From Diplolepis rosae (Eukaryota > Arthropoda > Insecta > Hymenoptera > Diplolepididae), in assembly GCA_030998225.1 (NCBI GenBank), contig JAPYXD010000715.1, positions 2,666,001-2,730,000 of the forward strand: 64,000 bases of DNA. The letters run 5' to 3'. The position numbers and the translations under genes are program-made. Positions 53,352 to 64,000 of the stretch are shown in pieces; the first letter of the stretch is position 1; each line of letters opens with the position of its first letter. Below the pieces are notes generated by a model that had not been told where the DNA came from, ran no database searches, and worked only from the letters and a program-made list of their open reading frames with translations.

Positions 53352-54239
53352 GATAAGTGAAGAAATGTAAACAAGTTATAAGTATAAGAAGAATATGAAT
53401 ATTAAAATGACAAGTCGACTATATTGCCTTACACAAAAGATCAAATGAGCAGACAAAAAGGAAGTAGATGTCAATTATTGTTGGGGTATTTATACGTACA
53501 TTTTTATACTTTTTTATACGAATAATAATCAGTTTTATATTTACAATCATTATTATTTACACATATTATACAACATCATATACGACGTCGTAAATCACAC
53601 CGTAAACGACATCGTATACGTGTTGTAGGTCGCTTAATTCGTCTTCAAATCAGTAATAATGTCATCGAAAAAAATACATGGTTTCATTTCAAATATAAGA
53701 CGTCATATACGAATCGATAATTTTTTAAATAAATATTTACTAAATAATATAATTAATTCTGTAATAGAATGTTAAAATTTGGATAAGAAGACATTTTCTA
53801 TAAAGTAAATTTTCCCTGCTTAAAAAAACCGTTAGAACCCGAAAGAACACTGTTAGAACATGGATTTCAATCTGAATGTAAACGGAGTTGTAAACGGTTT
53901 TGGCAAATGGGTCCTGCCCCGGGTTATATCCGGTCTTAAGAAGGGTTCTCGAGGGTTCTAAATGAATACAAAAATTGTGACACTATCGGCTTCTACATGC
54001 GTTGCAACGAGGTCGTACCCGACCCTGAGGAGGGCTATACATAGTTGAAAAAATTGTGTGACAATCAGGTTCCCAATGAGTGTCCAGCAGTTTCCAGAAA
54101 GGACTTTGAAGGGTTTTAACTGCGTTTTATGCGGGACCTGAAATTCTTCCGCGTATATGGTCTTAAAAGGGTGTCAAGCAGATCGAATCCGGTCTAAAGA
54201 AGGATCCGGTATGTCTGAAAAAAGGTTCTGTACGGAAAC
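53352..54239. other. AT-rich DNA grading into satellite-like sequence
   Basis: No gene is seen. 53570-53640 has several copies of tacgacgtcgtaNa-like phrases (cgtcgta, cgacatcgtata). From about 53820, words such as gttagaacNNNNaagaac and gggttctaNN foreshadow the 124-bp satellite, perhaps as strongly decayed units. Confidence 0.4.
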
Positions 54240-55866
54240 AAACATTATTACGCTAGGCCCTTTCAGACACCCAGAGCGCATTTGGCCAAATTTAAGAATA
54301 TATAGCAGCGCTATAATCCGTTGAGACCCTGTTAGACGCCCATAGCAGAAATTCAAGAGATCCCTGGTAGAACCACAGTAGATCCGTTAAGTCACCCAGA
54401 GCACATTTGACCAAATTTGTAAATCTCCATCCCCACTATAACTCGTTAAAATCCTGTTAAGCACCCATACCTTCGAGTCAAGAGATCCCTGCTAGAACCA
54501 CGAAAGCTACATTTAGACACCCAGAGCGCAAATGGCCAAATATTTCAAACTATGTTAACGCTATGACCCGTTGAGACCCTGTTAGACGCATATACATACA
54601 ATTCAAGAGAGCCCTGGTAGAAATACGGTTGATCCGTTTAGACACCTGGAGCGCAATTAAACATAACTTTGATTCAAGAGTTCCCTGAGAGAAAAACGGA
54701 AGATCAATTTAAAAACCCAGCGCGCACGTGGCCGAGTTTGAGAATCTATGTTTCTCTATGACCCGGCCAGACCCAGTTAGACGCCCATACCTGCGATTCA
54801 AGATATCCCTGAGAGAAAAACGGTAGAACTGTTAAAACACGCAGAGCGCACTTGGCCAAATTTGTCAATCTATGTCTTGCTATGTCATGTTCAGACCCAG
54901 TTAGACACCTATACCAATGATGCGAGAGATCTCTTATAGAACCACAGTAGCCATCTTCAGCAACACAGAGCGCACTTCCGAAATTTGTCAATCTATGACT
55001 CATTATGACCCATTCAGACCCAGTTAGACGCCCATACATGCGATGCAAGAGATCTCTGATAGAACCACAGTAGTCATGTTTAGACTTCCAGAGCGACCTT
55101 GGTGAATTTAACAATCTATGTCCCCGCTATAAGCTGGATAGAGCGTGTTAGACGCCCATACCTGCTATTCAAGATATCACTGGTAGAGCCACGGTAGATC
55201 CGTTTAGACACCGAGAGCGCCGTTGGACAAATTTGAGAATATATTTCCCCGCTATAACCTGGTAAGATCCCGATAGATGCCCATACCTGCGATTCAAGAT
55301 ATTCCTGACAGAATGACGGTAGAACCGTTCAGATTCCCAGATGGCACTAGGCCAAATTTTCCACTTTTTTTCTCGCTAAAACCAGTTCAGCCTCTGTTAG
55401 ACGCCCATACCTGCGATTTAAGATATCCCTGATAGAACCACGGTAAACCTGTTTAGAGACCCGGAGTGCAATTGGCCAAATTTATCAATCTATGTCGCGC
55501 TATAACCCGTTCAGACCCTGCAAGACGCCCATACCAGTGATGCAAGAGAGCTCTAATAGAACTACAGTAGCCAAGTTTAGACACACAGAGCGCACTTCCG
55601 AAATTTGTCAATCTATGACTCATTATAACCCATTCAGACTCTGTTAGACGCCCATACCTGCGATTCAAGCTATCCCTGAGAAAACCATGGAAGACCAATT
55701 TAGACACTTAGAGCGCACTTGGCCAAACTTGCCACCCCATGTCTCGCTGTGATCGGTTCAGACCCTCTTAGTTTCCCATGCCTTCGATTCAAGAGTTCCC
55801 TGAGAGAACAGCGGTAGACCCGTTTAGACACACGGAGCGCACTTGGCCAAATTTTTCAATCCATGA
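54240..55866 (+). repeat. 124-bp satellite array, block 1, forward
   Basis: Units contain gttagacgcccatacctgcg, attcaagagatccctgatag, aaccacggtagacccgttta, gacacccagagcgcacttgg and ccaaatttgtcaatctatg. Anchors (gacgcccata or variant) fall at 54780, 54904, 55027, 55151, 55276, 55400, 55524 and 55647, giving a period of 123-125. Units differ by many substitutions. Open frames here are by-products of the repeat. Confidence 0.9.
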
Positions 55867-58800
55867 GTGAAAAGCTTAACAAATTTGGCCAACTGCACTC
55901 TTGGAGACTTGACGGCACTACCATGGTTCTATCAGAAATATCTTGAATCGCAGGTAAAGGCGTCAAACAGAGGCTAATGTTGGTCATAGCAAGACATGGA
56001 TTGAAAAATGTGGCCAAGTATGCTTTGGTTGTCTAAACGAGTCTTCCATTCGTCTAACATGGATCTATTGAATTGCAGATATGGGCGCCTAGCAGGGTCT
56101 GAACAATCCTTAGAGAGACATAGATTGAACAATTTGGCACAGTGCGCTCGGTGTGCCTAAATAGGTCTATTGTGGTTCCCTCAGGGACATCTTACATCGC
56201 AGCTATGGGCGTCCAACAGAGGCTGAACTGGTCATAGAAAAGACATTGATTGACAAATTTGGTCATTTGCGCTCCATGTGTCTAAATGGGTCTAACGTAG
56301 TTCTATGACGGATCTATTGAATGGTAGGTATGAGCGTCTTGCAGGGTCTGAACAGGCCGTAGAGTGACATAAATCAACAAATTTGCTGAATAGGATCTGA
56401 GATTCTCAACGGCGCTACCGTGGTTCCATAAGGAATAACTATAATCGCAGGTATGGGCGTCTATCGGGATCTGACCAGAATAAAGCGGGGCTATAAATTG
56501 ACAAATATATCTAAGTGCGCTTGGTATGTCTAAACAGGTCTACCGTGATTTTATGAGGAATATTTTAAAACAGAGGGATAGGCGTCCTGCAGTGTCTGAA
56601 CGGGCCGTAGAGTGACATGGATGAAAAAATTTTGACAAATGCGCTCTGGGATTCTTAATGGGTTTACCGTGGTTCAATCAGGAATATCTTAAATTGCAGG
56701 TATGCGTGACTTGCTGGGTCTGAACGGGCCGTAGAGTGACATAAAATAACAAATTTGTACAAATGCGCTGTGGGAGTCGTAACGGGTCTACCGTGGTTCT
56801 ATCAGGAATATCTTAAATCGCTGGTAAGGACGTCTAACAGAGTTTGAACTGGTCATAGTGAGACATGGATTGAAAAATTTATCCAAGTGCGCTCTGTGTG
56901 TCTAAACTGGTCTGCCGTGGTTCTATCAGGAATATCATGAATCGCAGGTATAGGCGTTTTGCAGGGTCTAAACGGGCGGTAGAGTAGAGAGCTTAACAAA
57001 TTTGGCCAACTGTACTCTGGGAACCTTAACGGCTTCACCGAGGTTCCCTGAAGAATATCTTGAATCGCTGGTATGGGCGTCTTGCAGGGTCTAAAAAAAG
57101 CATAGCGAGACATGGATTGAAAAATTTATCCCAGTGCGCTCTGTGTGTCGAAACAGATCTATCGTGGTTTTATCAGGAATATCTAAAATCGCAGGTATAG
57201 GCGTCTATCGGGATCTGACCAGAATATTGCAGGGCAATAGATTAACAAATATATCTAAGAGCGCTCTGTATATCTAAACGATTCTACAGTTTTTCTATCA
57301 CGGATCTCTTGAATGGTAGGTATGGGCCTCTTGCAGGTTCTGCACGGGCCGTAGAGTGACATAAATTAACAAATTTGTACAAATGCGCTCTGTGTGTCTA
57401 AACTGGTCTGCCGTGGTTCTATCAGGAATATCTTAAATCGCAGGTATAGGCGTTTTGCAGGGTCTAAACGGGCGGTAGAGTGACATTAATTAAAAAATTT
57501 ATCCAAATGAGCTCTGGGAGTCTTAACGGGTCTACCGTGGCTCTATCAGGAATGTCTCACATCGCAGGTATGGGTGACTTGTAGGGTCTGAACGGGCCGT
57601 AGCGTGACATAGTTTAACAAATTTAGACAAATGCGCTGTGGGAGTCGGAACGGGTCAACCGTGGTTCTATCAGGAATATCTTAAATCGCTGTTAAGGGCG
57701 TCTAACAGAGTTTGAACTGGTCATAGTGAGACATGGATTGAAAAATTTATACAAATGCGCTCTGTGTGTCTAAACTGGTCTGCCGTGGTTCTATCAGGAA
57801 TATCTTAAATCGCAGGTATAGGCGTTTTGCAGGGTCTAAACGGGCGGTAGAGTAGAGAGCTTAACAAATTTGGCCAACTGTACTCTGGGAACCTTAACGG
57901 CTTCACCGAGGTTCCCTGAAGAATATCTTGAATCGCTGGAATGGGCGTCTTGCAGGGTCTGAAAAAAGCATAGCGTGACATGGATTGAAAAATTTATCCC
58001 AGTGCGCTCTGTGTGTCTAAACTGGTCTATCGTGGTTTTAACAGGAATATCTAAAATCGCAGGTATAGGCGTCTATCGGGATCTGACCAGAATATTGCAG
58101 GGCAATAGATTGACAAATATATCTAAGAGCGCTCTGTATATCTAAACGGTTCTACCGTTTTTCTATCATGGATCTCTTGAATGGTACGTATGGTCCTCTT
58201 GCATGTTCTGAACGGGCCGTAGAGTGACATAAATTAACAAATTTGTACAAATGCGCTGTGGGAGTCGTAACGGGTCTACCGTGGTTCTAGCAGGAATATC
58301 TTGAATCGCAGGTATGGGCGACTTGCATGGTCTGAACTGGCCGTAGAGTCAAAAAAATTAACAAATTTGGCGAAGTGCGTTCTGTGTGTCTAAACGGGTC
58401 TACCGTGGTTCTCTCAGGGACATCTTGTATCGCACGTATGGACGTCTAACAAGGTCTGAATAGGTCATAACGAAACATGGATTACAAACTTTGGCCAAGT
58501 ACGCCCTGTGTCTCTAATCGAGTCTACCGTTTTTTTATCATGGATCTCTTGAATGGTAGGTATGAGCGTTTTGCTGGGTCTGAATGGGCCGTAAAGCGAC
58601 ATAGTTTAACAAATTTGGCCAAGTGCGCTCTTTGTGTCTAAACGGGTCTACCGTGTTTCCATCAGGGAACTCTTGTATCGCAAGTATAGGCGTCTAACAG
58701 GGTCTCAACGGTTTATAGTGTGGAAATTGATTGGCCAATTTTGCGGAGTGCGCTCAGTGTGTCTAAATCGTTGTACCATTCTTCTCTCAGAGAAACCTTC

Positions 58801-58926
58801 GATTGAAGGCTTTAGCGTCTTGCAGGGTTTGAACGGGTCATAGAGGGTCATGGAATGTAAAATTTGGCGAAGTGCGCTCTGTGTTTCTGAACGGTTCTAC
58901 CGTGGTTCTCTCAGGGAACTCTTGAA
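55867..58926 (-). repeat. 124-bp satellite array, block 2, inverted, with 868-bp higher-order repeats
   Basis: At 55866 the orientation flips: units now read cgcaggtatgggcgtctaac and so on. Within this block the phrases gaccagaatattgcaggg (57217 and 58085) and cgtctaacagagtttgaact (56831 and 57699) recur at exactly 868 bases, seven units of 124. So a seven-unit block has been duplicated as a whole. Confidence 0.9.
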
Positions 58927-60690
58927 TATAACCTGGTTAGATCCTGATAGACGACCATACCTGCGATTTCAGATATTTCTGATAGAACCACGGTAGACCC
59001 GTTTAGACTCCCAGAGAGCAGTTTCCCAAATTTGATGATATATGTCACTTTAAGGTCCGTTCAGACCCTGCAAGATGCCCATACCTGCAATTCAAGATAT
59101 CTATGATAGGAAAACGGTAGACCCGTTTAGACAACCAAAGCGTACTTGGCCAATTTTCTCAGTCCACGCCTCGCTATGACCAGTTCAAACTCTGTTAGAC
59201 GCCCGTACCAGCCTTTCAAGATGTTTTCAGAGAACCACGGTAGAGCCGTTTAGACATACAGAGCGTTCTTAGATATATTTGTCAATCTATTGCTCCGCAA
59301 TATTCTGGCCAGATTCCGAAAGACGCCCATACCTGCGATTAGAGACATTCCTGATAGAGCCACGGTAGGCCCGTTAAGACTCCCAGAGCGCATTTGGCCA
59401 AATTCATCAATCTGTTTCTCAGCTATAACCAGGTTAGGTCTTGATAGACGCCTCTGCTTTCGAGTCCAGTGTTCTCTGAGAGAGAAAAGGTAGACCCGCT
59501 TCGACACACAAAGCCCACTTGGATAAATTTTTAAACCGCGTCTCGTTACGACCCATTCAGACTCTGTTGTACTCCCCCGCCTTCGATTCAAGAGATCCCT
59601 GAGAGAACCACGATAGACGCGTTAAGAGTCCCAGAGCGGGGTTTTACAAATTTGGTAATCTCCTTCACTCTATGGCCCGTTCAGACCCTACAAGACGCCC
59701 ATACCTGCAACTCAAGAGATCCGCGATAAAAAATGGTAGACCACTTTAGACCCCCTGAGCGCATTTGGCCAAATTTATCAATCTATTTCTCAGCTATAAC
59801 CTGGTTAGATCCTGATAGACGACCATCCCCGCGATTCGAGATATTGCTGATGGAACCACGGTAGACCCGTTTAGACTACCAAAGCGCAGTTGGCCAAATT
59901 TGTTAATCTATATCGCTCTACGGCCCGTTCAGACCCTGACGCCCATACCTGCAATTCAAAACATCCATGATAGAAAAATGATAGATCCGTTTAGACTACG
60001 AGAGCGCAGTTGGCCAAATTTGTTAATCTATATCGCTCTACGGCCCGTTCAGACCCTGACGCCCATACCTGCAATTCAAAACATCCATGATAAAATATGG
60101 TAGACCACTTTAGACCCCCAGAGCGCATTTGGCCAAATTTATCAATCTATTTCTCAGCTATAACCTGGTTAGATCCTGATAGACGACCATCCCCGCGATT
60201 CGAGATATTGCTGATGGAACCACGGTAGACCCGTTTAGACTACTAGAGCGCAGTTGGCCAAATTTGTTAATCTATATCGCTCTGCGGACCGTTCAGACCC
60301 TGACGCCCATACCTGCAATTCAAAACATCCATGATAGAAAAATGATAGATCCCTTTAGACAACCAGAGCGCACTTGACCAAATTTTTCAAACCATGTCTC
60401 GCTATGTTCAGTTCAGCCTCTGTTAGACAATTCAAGACTTTAATTCAAGTGTTTCCTGATAGGAATACGGTAAACCCGCTTAGACTCCCAGAGCGCACTA
60501 GGCAAAATTGATCAATCTATGTCCCCGCTATAACCTGGTTAAATCCTGTTAGACGCCCATACCTGTGATTTAAGATATCCCTGAGAGAACCACGGTAGAC
60601 CCGCTTAGACTCCCAGAGCGCACTAGGCCAAATTTTCCATTTTATGTCTCGCTATAGCCAGTTCAGCCTCTGATAGACGCCCAATACAAT
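58927..60690 (+). repeat. 124-bp satellite array, block 3, forward again
   Basis: At 58926-58927 the unit orientation returns to that of block 1 in the middle of a unit. Recent local duplications are visible: gcccatacctgcaattcaaa at 59941, 60061 and 60305, and ctggttagatcctgatagac at 59801 and 60165 (364 bases, about three units). The array ends near 60690, where unique AT-rich DNA starts. Confidence 0.9.
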
Positions 60691-61166
60691 GTTCTTTTTT
60701 GTTCGTATTTCATCAAGGAGTATTAATCCGTTTCGTAATAATGATTTTGAATCAAAATCTATTTTAAAAATTTTCAACAAATTTTGAATCAAAACCAAAT
60801 GGAGTGTCAATCATCGACAAATGCCTGTATTTAAGAAAGTATATTTACTTATATATACATACTTATGAATAGTTCTACTGCAAGTAATTTAATGAAGTTT
60901 TGTTCACGTAAAAAGGTGTAAGATGTAGGTGATTTCATGTGTTAGAGGAGACACACTATCAACCAATCCTCTGAGTATCTTCGGTTTTTATGATTTTTTA
61001 GTTTGGATGCTTAATATTTTACTCTTATGGCAACACATTTATTCGCAGGTATTTTTTGTTCTTCTAAGATTTTTTCAATCGGCTAATTACACATTTCTGA
61101 CATTCTCACTTAAAATCGTTTAAGACTTTTCCACAAAACGCTATTTTAATAATTAAGTTTCTCTTG
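60691..61166. other. AT-rich DNA without recognised features
   Basis: Phe/Leu-rich open frames are typical of random AT-rich sequence. I see no gene or repeat partner between the satellite and the LTR. Confidence 0.5.
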
Positions 61167-61920
61167 TGTTACGTCACAAGTACGTAAATACTTACCTTGA
61201 TCGAAGATTCCTCGTTTTAAGTTAGGATCGAATGATCCTCGCTTAGGGATGAGGATAAGTCAATGAAAAGACACAATGATTATCAAATAATAAAAATTGA
61301 ATTTATTAAAATAATTATAAATTGAAAATATTAAATTGCCGATACAATTGATTTATAATTGGAGGCACAGGCTGGTTGGTTGGAAAGAGACAGAACATAT
61401 ATATAGAGAGAGAGAAGAGTTCGGTACCTTTATGATTTCCCTTTGTTTCCTTAAATATTCCTCACAGGTATGACTGCGATGCGATTCCCACAGGTGTGAC
61501 TGCGAAGGAGTGAATATCCACAGGTGTGATAAGGACACAACAACTATTCACTCTTTTTGGCACTGAGTCTAAGATCCTTTCAAGGATTGAAAAACGGACC
61601 ACGGTAAATTTATGACTCTCGGGTCTTTACACTGTCAAACTGCACGGTATAATTGTCTCACGCTGAGAATCCCTTTTAGTTTTTTAGAAAATCCCGCACT
61701 TAAATACTGCTCACAAGACTAGTTTTCCCTTGGCGGTGTGTCCTTTTTATATTATATTTTTTGGTGACGTCACGCGTTGCGCAGTCTCCCGCTGCGTGTG
61801 ACGTAGTTATACCTCTCTTTTCAATAGGTGGTTTTCTCTCTCTTTTAGTAATTTCCCCAGATTTCTCTCTAGACCTAGCCTGTGCCTATAGTACATTCGA
61901 ATGCGTCGCGGGACGTGACA
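61167..61920 (-). repeat. 3' LTR of an LTR retrotransposon with accessory ORFs
   Basis: On the minus strand the LTR starts TGTCACGTCCCGCG (61920) and ends GTACTTGTGACGTAACA (61167), TG...CA, 754 bp. A polypurine tract, TAGGGGGGGAGG, precedes it at 61932-61921, so this is the 3' LTR. Inside are a TATA box (TATAAAAAG, about 61751-61743) and, downstream of it, AATAAA near 61300. The body of the element extends to the right and leaves the window. Confidence 0.75.
61743..61751 (-). promoter_or_regulatory. TATA box of the LTR promoter
   Basis: TATAAAAAG on the minus strand lies about 170 bases into the LTR, with a GC-richer stretch upstream. This is where the U3 promoter element belongs. Confidence 0.55.
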
Positions 61921-61932
61921 CCTCCCCCCCTA
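61921..61932 (-). other. Polypurine tract
   Basis: Minus-strand TAGGGGGGGAGG directly abuts the LTR start TGTCAC, the plus-strand priming site of LTR retrotransposons. It fixes the LTR edge and the orientation. Confidence 0.75.
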
Positions 61933-62340
61933 GTTCGAGCGCGGGGGTGAAGCATCCGCGATCGAATCTTCGGAAGAAGAATACATTCGTTAATGTTTTT
62001 GAAGATACATTGAATTTCTATTTCTGACGTAAGAACCAACATTCATTTCGGCGTTTCTTTTACAATTTGTATTTTTTGCATTTGACTATTTGATGCCAAT
62101 ATCGAACATTTTTTTTGGATCTCATAAAAATTTATGTTATCTAAATATTATAATTTTTTTGTTATAAATAATTACATAGTTTTGTTTTTGAACTTAACAT
62201 AAGGTTACATGTGATTTTTTCTTATATAACTAAATACATCAATAATTTTTATTTCATATTCGTAAATTATAAATATCAGCTAATATAAAATAATAATACA
62301 TAAAACTGTAATATAAAACGTAATTTCATAATGTAGATTT

Positions 62341-62790
62341 TTAAGAATTATTTTTATATTTTCTATTACGTAAAGGATTGCGGCAGTTATGAGCTAAATG
62401 CCCTCTTTGAAAACACCTTTCACAAGAGTTGGTCCATTTTTGCAAGGTTTCTTTACTGATTTCATCAGTTATTTTGAAAATTCTCGTTTCTGGGATTAAG
62501 CTTTTTTCTTTCATTTCTTCTAAAAATACATATCTTGTGGAAAGCATTTCCAAGAGTTTAGATGCTGCATTTTGCTTTGCAGACTTTTTTTGAGGGGCCG
62601 GTTCCCCAATACAAGAGAAAGTTATTTTATTTTTAAAGATTTCGCAAGTTGCTTGGAACGGTGGCAGTTCTTGGTGTTTTCCAAGCGATTTTACAATATA
62701 TGAAGGTTCGGAGAAATCATACTCAATGCTTATCTCGTTTAAAACTTGTACAGCAGTGACTTTCGATAGGTCTCTTGTCTGCAAGGCCAT
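62341..62790 (-). CDS. dsRNA-binding domain plus CCHC zinc-knuckle accessory protein of an LTR retrotransposon
   Basis: An intact 149-codon minus-strand frame begins with ATG at 62790. Residues 11-82 fit a double-stranded-RNA-binding domain: first helix AVQVLNEI, SEPSYIVKSLGKHQELPPF, a strand with FQATCEIF, and second helix QKKSAKQNAASKLLEML, which contains the KKxAK motif that contacts RNA in this family. Residues 123-136 are a CCHC knuckle, CERCFQRGHLAHNC, followed by a basic tail. The polypurine tract and 3' LTR lie about 400 bases downstream, so the gene is in the env position. It shares its domain order with the ORF at 15808-16374 of a different Gypsy element. RNA binding is well supported; interference with silencing or help in packaging are inferences. 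Confidence 0.7.
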   Translation of the reverse strand: MALQTRDLSKVTAVQVLNEISIEYDFSEPSYIVKSLGKHQELPPFQATCEIFKNKITFSCIGEPAPQKKSAKQNAASKLLEMLSTRYVFLEEMKEKSLIPETRIFKITDEISKETLQKWTNSCERCFQRGHLAHNCRNPLRNRKYKNNS

Positions 62791-63041
62791 TGTTTTTGAT
62801 CTGCAAAAGAATTACCTGTTTGAGTTGATGATTGAATTTGTTGAAATTCTAAAGTTAGTTAGTTTTTTTTTGTAATAATTTTGTGTTTGTTGATATATTC
62901 ACTTTCCGCGTTTCCTAACTCAAAGAGATATTTCATGCAGAGAAAACAGTGGTCCGTTTTTAAGAATATTTTAATTTATTAAGGTTTGTCGTTACATTAT
63001 AGCGGTTAAGGAAGAAGTAGTGGTGTATATGAAATATGATT
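62791..63041 (-). other. Intergenic part of the retrotransposon
   Basis: AT-rich, no frame of note. A leader or splice-acceptor region for the dsRBD ORF could lie here; on the minus strand a C/T-rich run with AG occurs shortly before ATG 62790 (tttgcag near 62800), a plausible acceptor. Confidence 0.35.
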
Positions 63042-63260
63042 TTAAACAACGAATAAAAAATTAAAAGGGAAAAAGCTGAGTTCTGTCATCCAACAATCCT
63101 CGCAAACAAGTTTTTTTTCGAGAACATTCATGTAAAAATTCTCGACCAGGGTTGTGCAGCAGTATTCTGACCATAATTGATTTTCAAAATACGGCTGAAC
63201 ATCCTGCTCGCTTGCTCGAACTTCTTCTGCTTCGATTGTTTCGATTTCTTGGGGCAGCAT
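63042..63260 (-). CDS. Small Cys-containing accessory ORF of the retrotransposon
   Basis: A 72-codon minus-strand frame starts with ATG at 63260 (MLPQEIETIEAEEVRASEQD), acidic at first, with a cysteine pair (EYCC) and a later CEDCW. It ends in a hydrophobic stretch (FFPFNFLFVV). I recognise no family. It lies between the Cys-rich ORF and the dsRBD ORF in the same orientation and may be a fragment or exon of a larger accessory gene. Confidence 0.4.
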   Translation of the reverse strand: MLPQEIETIEAEEVRASEQDVQPYFENQLWSEYCCTTLVENFYMNVLEKKLVCEDCWMTELSFFPFNFLFVV

Positions 63261-63458
63261 TTTTCTGTTGGGGAAATTTACAATATTTAAGGAATTTGAA
63301 ATATTTGCAAAATTTACAATTTTTTAGTATTAAGGATTTTATTAAATTTAACAAAATTTTTCATGCGTGATTACATGCGTGGAAGGTAGATACGTATAAT
63401 CATGCAGGGGTATTTTCTACTTGAACTTCGTTTCCTTGGCTAATTTCGAATTTATAAT

Positions 63459-63806
63459 TTAAATATCGTTCGATACATTCTCTACAATCAGCTGCTTTTT
63501 TCGCGGAGTAATTAATAGTTCTTGACAACCGTAACAATTCATATATATGCATTCCAATTTACAAATGGAATGCCATGAAGTAAAAAATTCACAGTTATTT
63601 TGAGTTTCCTGATCTAATTTCTCGAAACAGAATTGGCAATATCTTTTTGTGGTTTGGTGATTATAATATAAAAACAATGTTGAGGGTTCTAATTCGAAGC
63701 AATAACTCTGTAATAAGTGCGCGTATGCTATCGGATAGTCTTGCGGACATACACCGTCTACTGGTCCAAGATGGTTAACAATAGGTTCACTTGGAGTTGG
63801 TATCAT
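63459..63806 (-). CDS. Cys-rich accessory ORF of the retrotransposon
   Basis: A 115-codon minus-strand frame starts with ATG at 63806. The second half is rich in Cys and His: RYCQFCFEKLDQ, then NNCEFFTSWHSICKLEC and MNCYGCQELL. Two CxxC pairs plus further Cys/His suggest two zinc-binding sites (C-x2-C...H...C and C-x2-C). I know no named domain that matches. Orientation and spacing link it to the next two ORFs and the 3' LTR, making a run of three small genes where a Gypsy element would have env. Confidence 0.45.
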   Translation of the reverse strand: MIPTPSEPIVNHLGPVDGVCPQDYPIAYAHLLQSYCFELEPSTLFLYYNHQTTKRYCQFCFEKLDQETQNNCEFFTSWHSICKLECIYMNCYGCQELLITPRKKQLIVENVSNDI

Positions 63807-64000
63807 TTTCTACAAATTGTTAGAATAGATTTATTTTATTAAGGTCTGATAAGGAGATTGAAAAATAACTTTTTGAATATATTTTCTAATCATGCAAGGT
63901 AAAAGATTTTGCTAAAAGTATTTTACTTTCCGTCAGAAAAACAACTTTTATATTACAGTTTGTTTTTCCTTTAGTAAGAAACATTAAAGACGTGGGTACA

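Noticed and set aside
54746..55114. Repeated protein-like frame in the satellite (YGRLTGSE words)
   Set aside because: The period of 124 is not a multiple of three, so the frame cannot persist across units, and it appears on both strands.
54240..60690. Possible CRISPR-like array of regular repeats
   Set aside because: Repeats are contiguous 124-bp satellite units without unique spacers, in a eukaryotic genome.

Overview
The window is AT-rich eukaryotic DNA, almost certainly from an insect. Its repeats are of insect type: errantivirus-like and other Ty3/Gypsy elements, Tc1/mariner, piggyBac, PIF/Harbinger, a Penelope-like element, an R1-clade LINE and a DUF4817 transposase. A large, repeat-rich genome such as that of a hymenopteran would fit, but nothing in the sequence proves the order. 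I see no bacterial features and no convincing functional RNA gene. Only one stretch looks like a host gene: a 3' terminal exon at 2785-3168, with a good splice acceptor and a plausible 3' UTR. Nearly everything else is transposable elements, most of them broken and many nested inside one another.

Layout. 1-2.1 kb: a GC-rich partial ORF, a tRNA-like block and an errantivirus-like relic with its centre deleted. 2.8-4.1 kb: host terminal exon and 3' UTR. 5.3-9.2 kb: Tc1 relic, foldback MITE, 123-bp tandem repeat, a second MITE and a piggyBac transposase. 9.2-10.5 kb: Penelope-like pieces with a hammerhead-like motif. 10.6-14 kb: minus-strand errantivirus env relic with polypurine tract. 14.1-15.5 kb: R1-like LINE ORF1. 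15.8-20.1 kb: minus-strand Ty3/Gypsy element lacking reverse transcriptase, split by a 1.05-kb TA-flanked MITE. 20.4-20.7 kb: 256-bp palindrome. 20.8-34.3 kb: one 13.5-kb DNA transposon with terminal inverted repeats of about 1.65 kb, a broken EnSpm-like transposase and two outward-facing DUF4806-like genes; it sits inside the LTR of another Gypsy element whose integrase lies at 34.5-35.5 kb. 36.0-39.0 kb: nested foldback elements. 39.0-42.6 kb: another minus-strand Gypsy element with LTR, primer binding site, gag, RNase H and a split integrase. 43.3-45.0 kb: palindromic element encoding a 59-residue helix-turn-helix protein. 45.4-53.4 kb: mariner, a DUF4817 transposase split by a MITE, a DDE_Tnp_4 plus SWIM transposase, a second mariner, a second foldback MITE and a Harbinger fragment. 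54.2-60.7 kb: a 124-bp satellite with two orientation switches and higher-order repeats. 61.2-64 kb: 3' LTR and accessory ORFs of a minus-strand LTR retrotransposon that runs off the right edge.

Most notable. Two different LTR retrotransposons (15.8-16.4 kb and 62.3-62.8 kb) carry, between pol or upstream ORFs and the 3' end, homologous small proteins that join a double-stranded-RNA-binding domain to a CCHC zinc knuckle. The copy at 62341-62790 is open throughout. This is a candidate RNA-binding accessory protein, possibly one that interferes with small-RNA silencing, but that function is inference. Second is the 13.5-kb transposon, whose two ends each carry the C-terminal exons of a DUF4806-like gene in mirror image.
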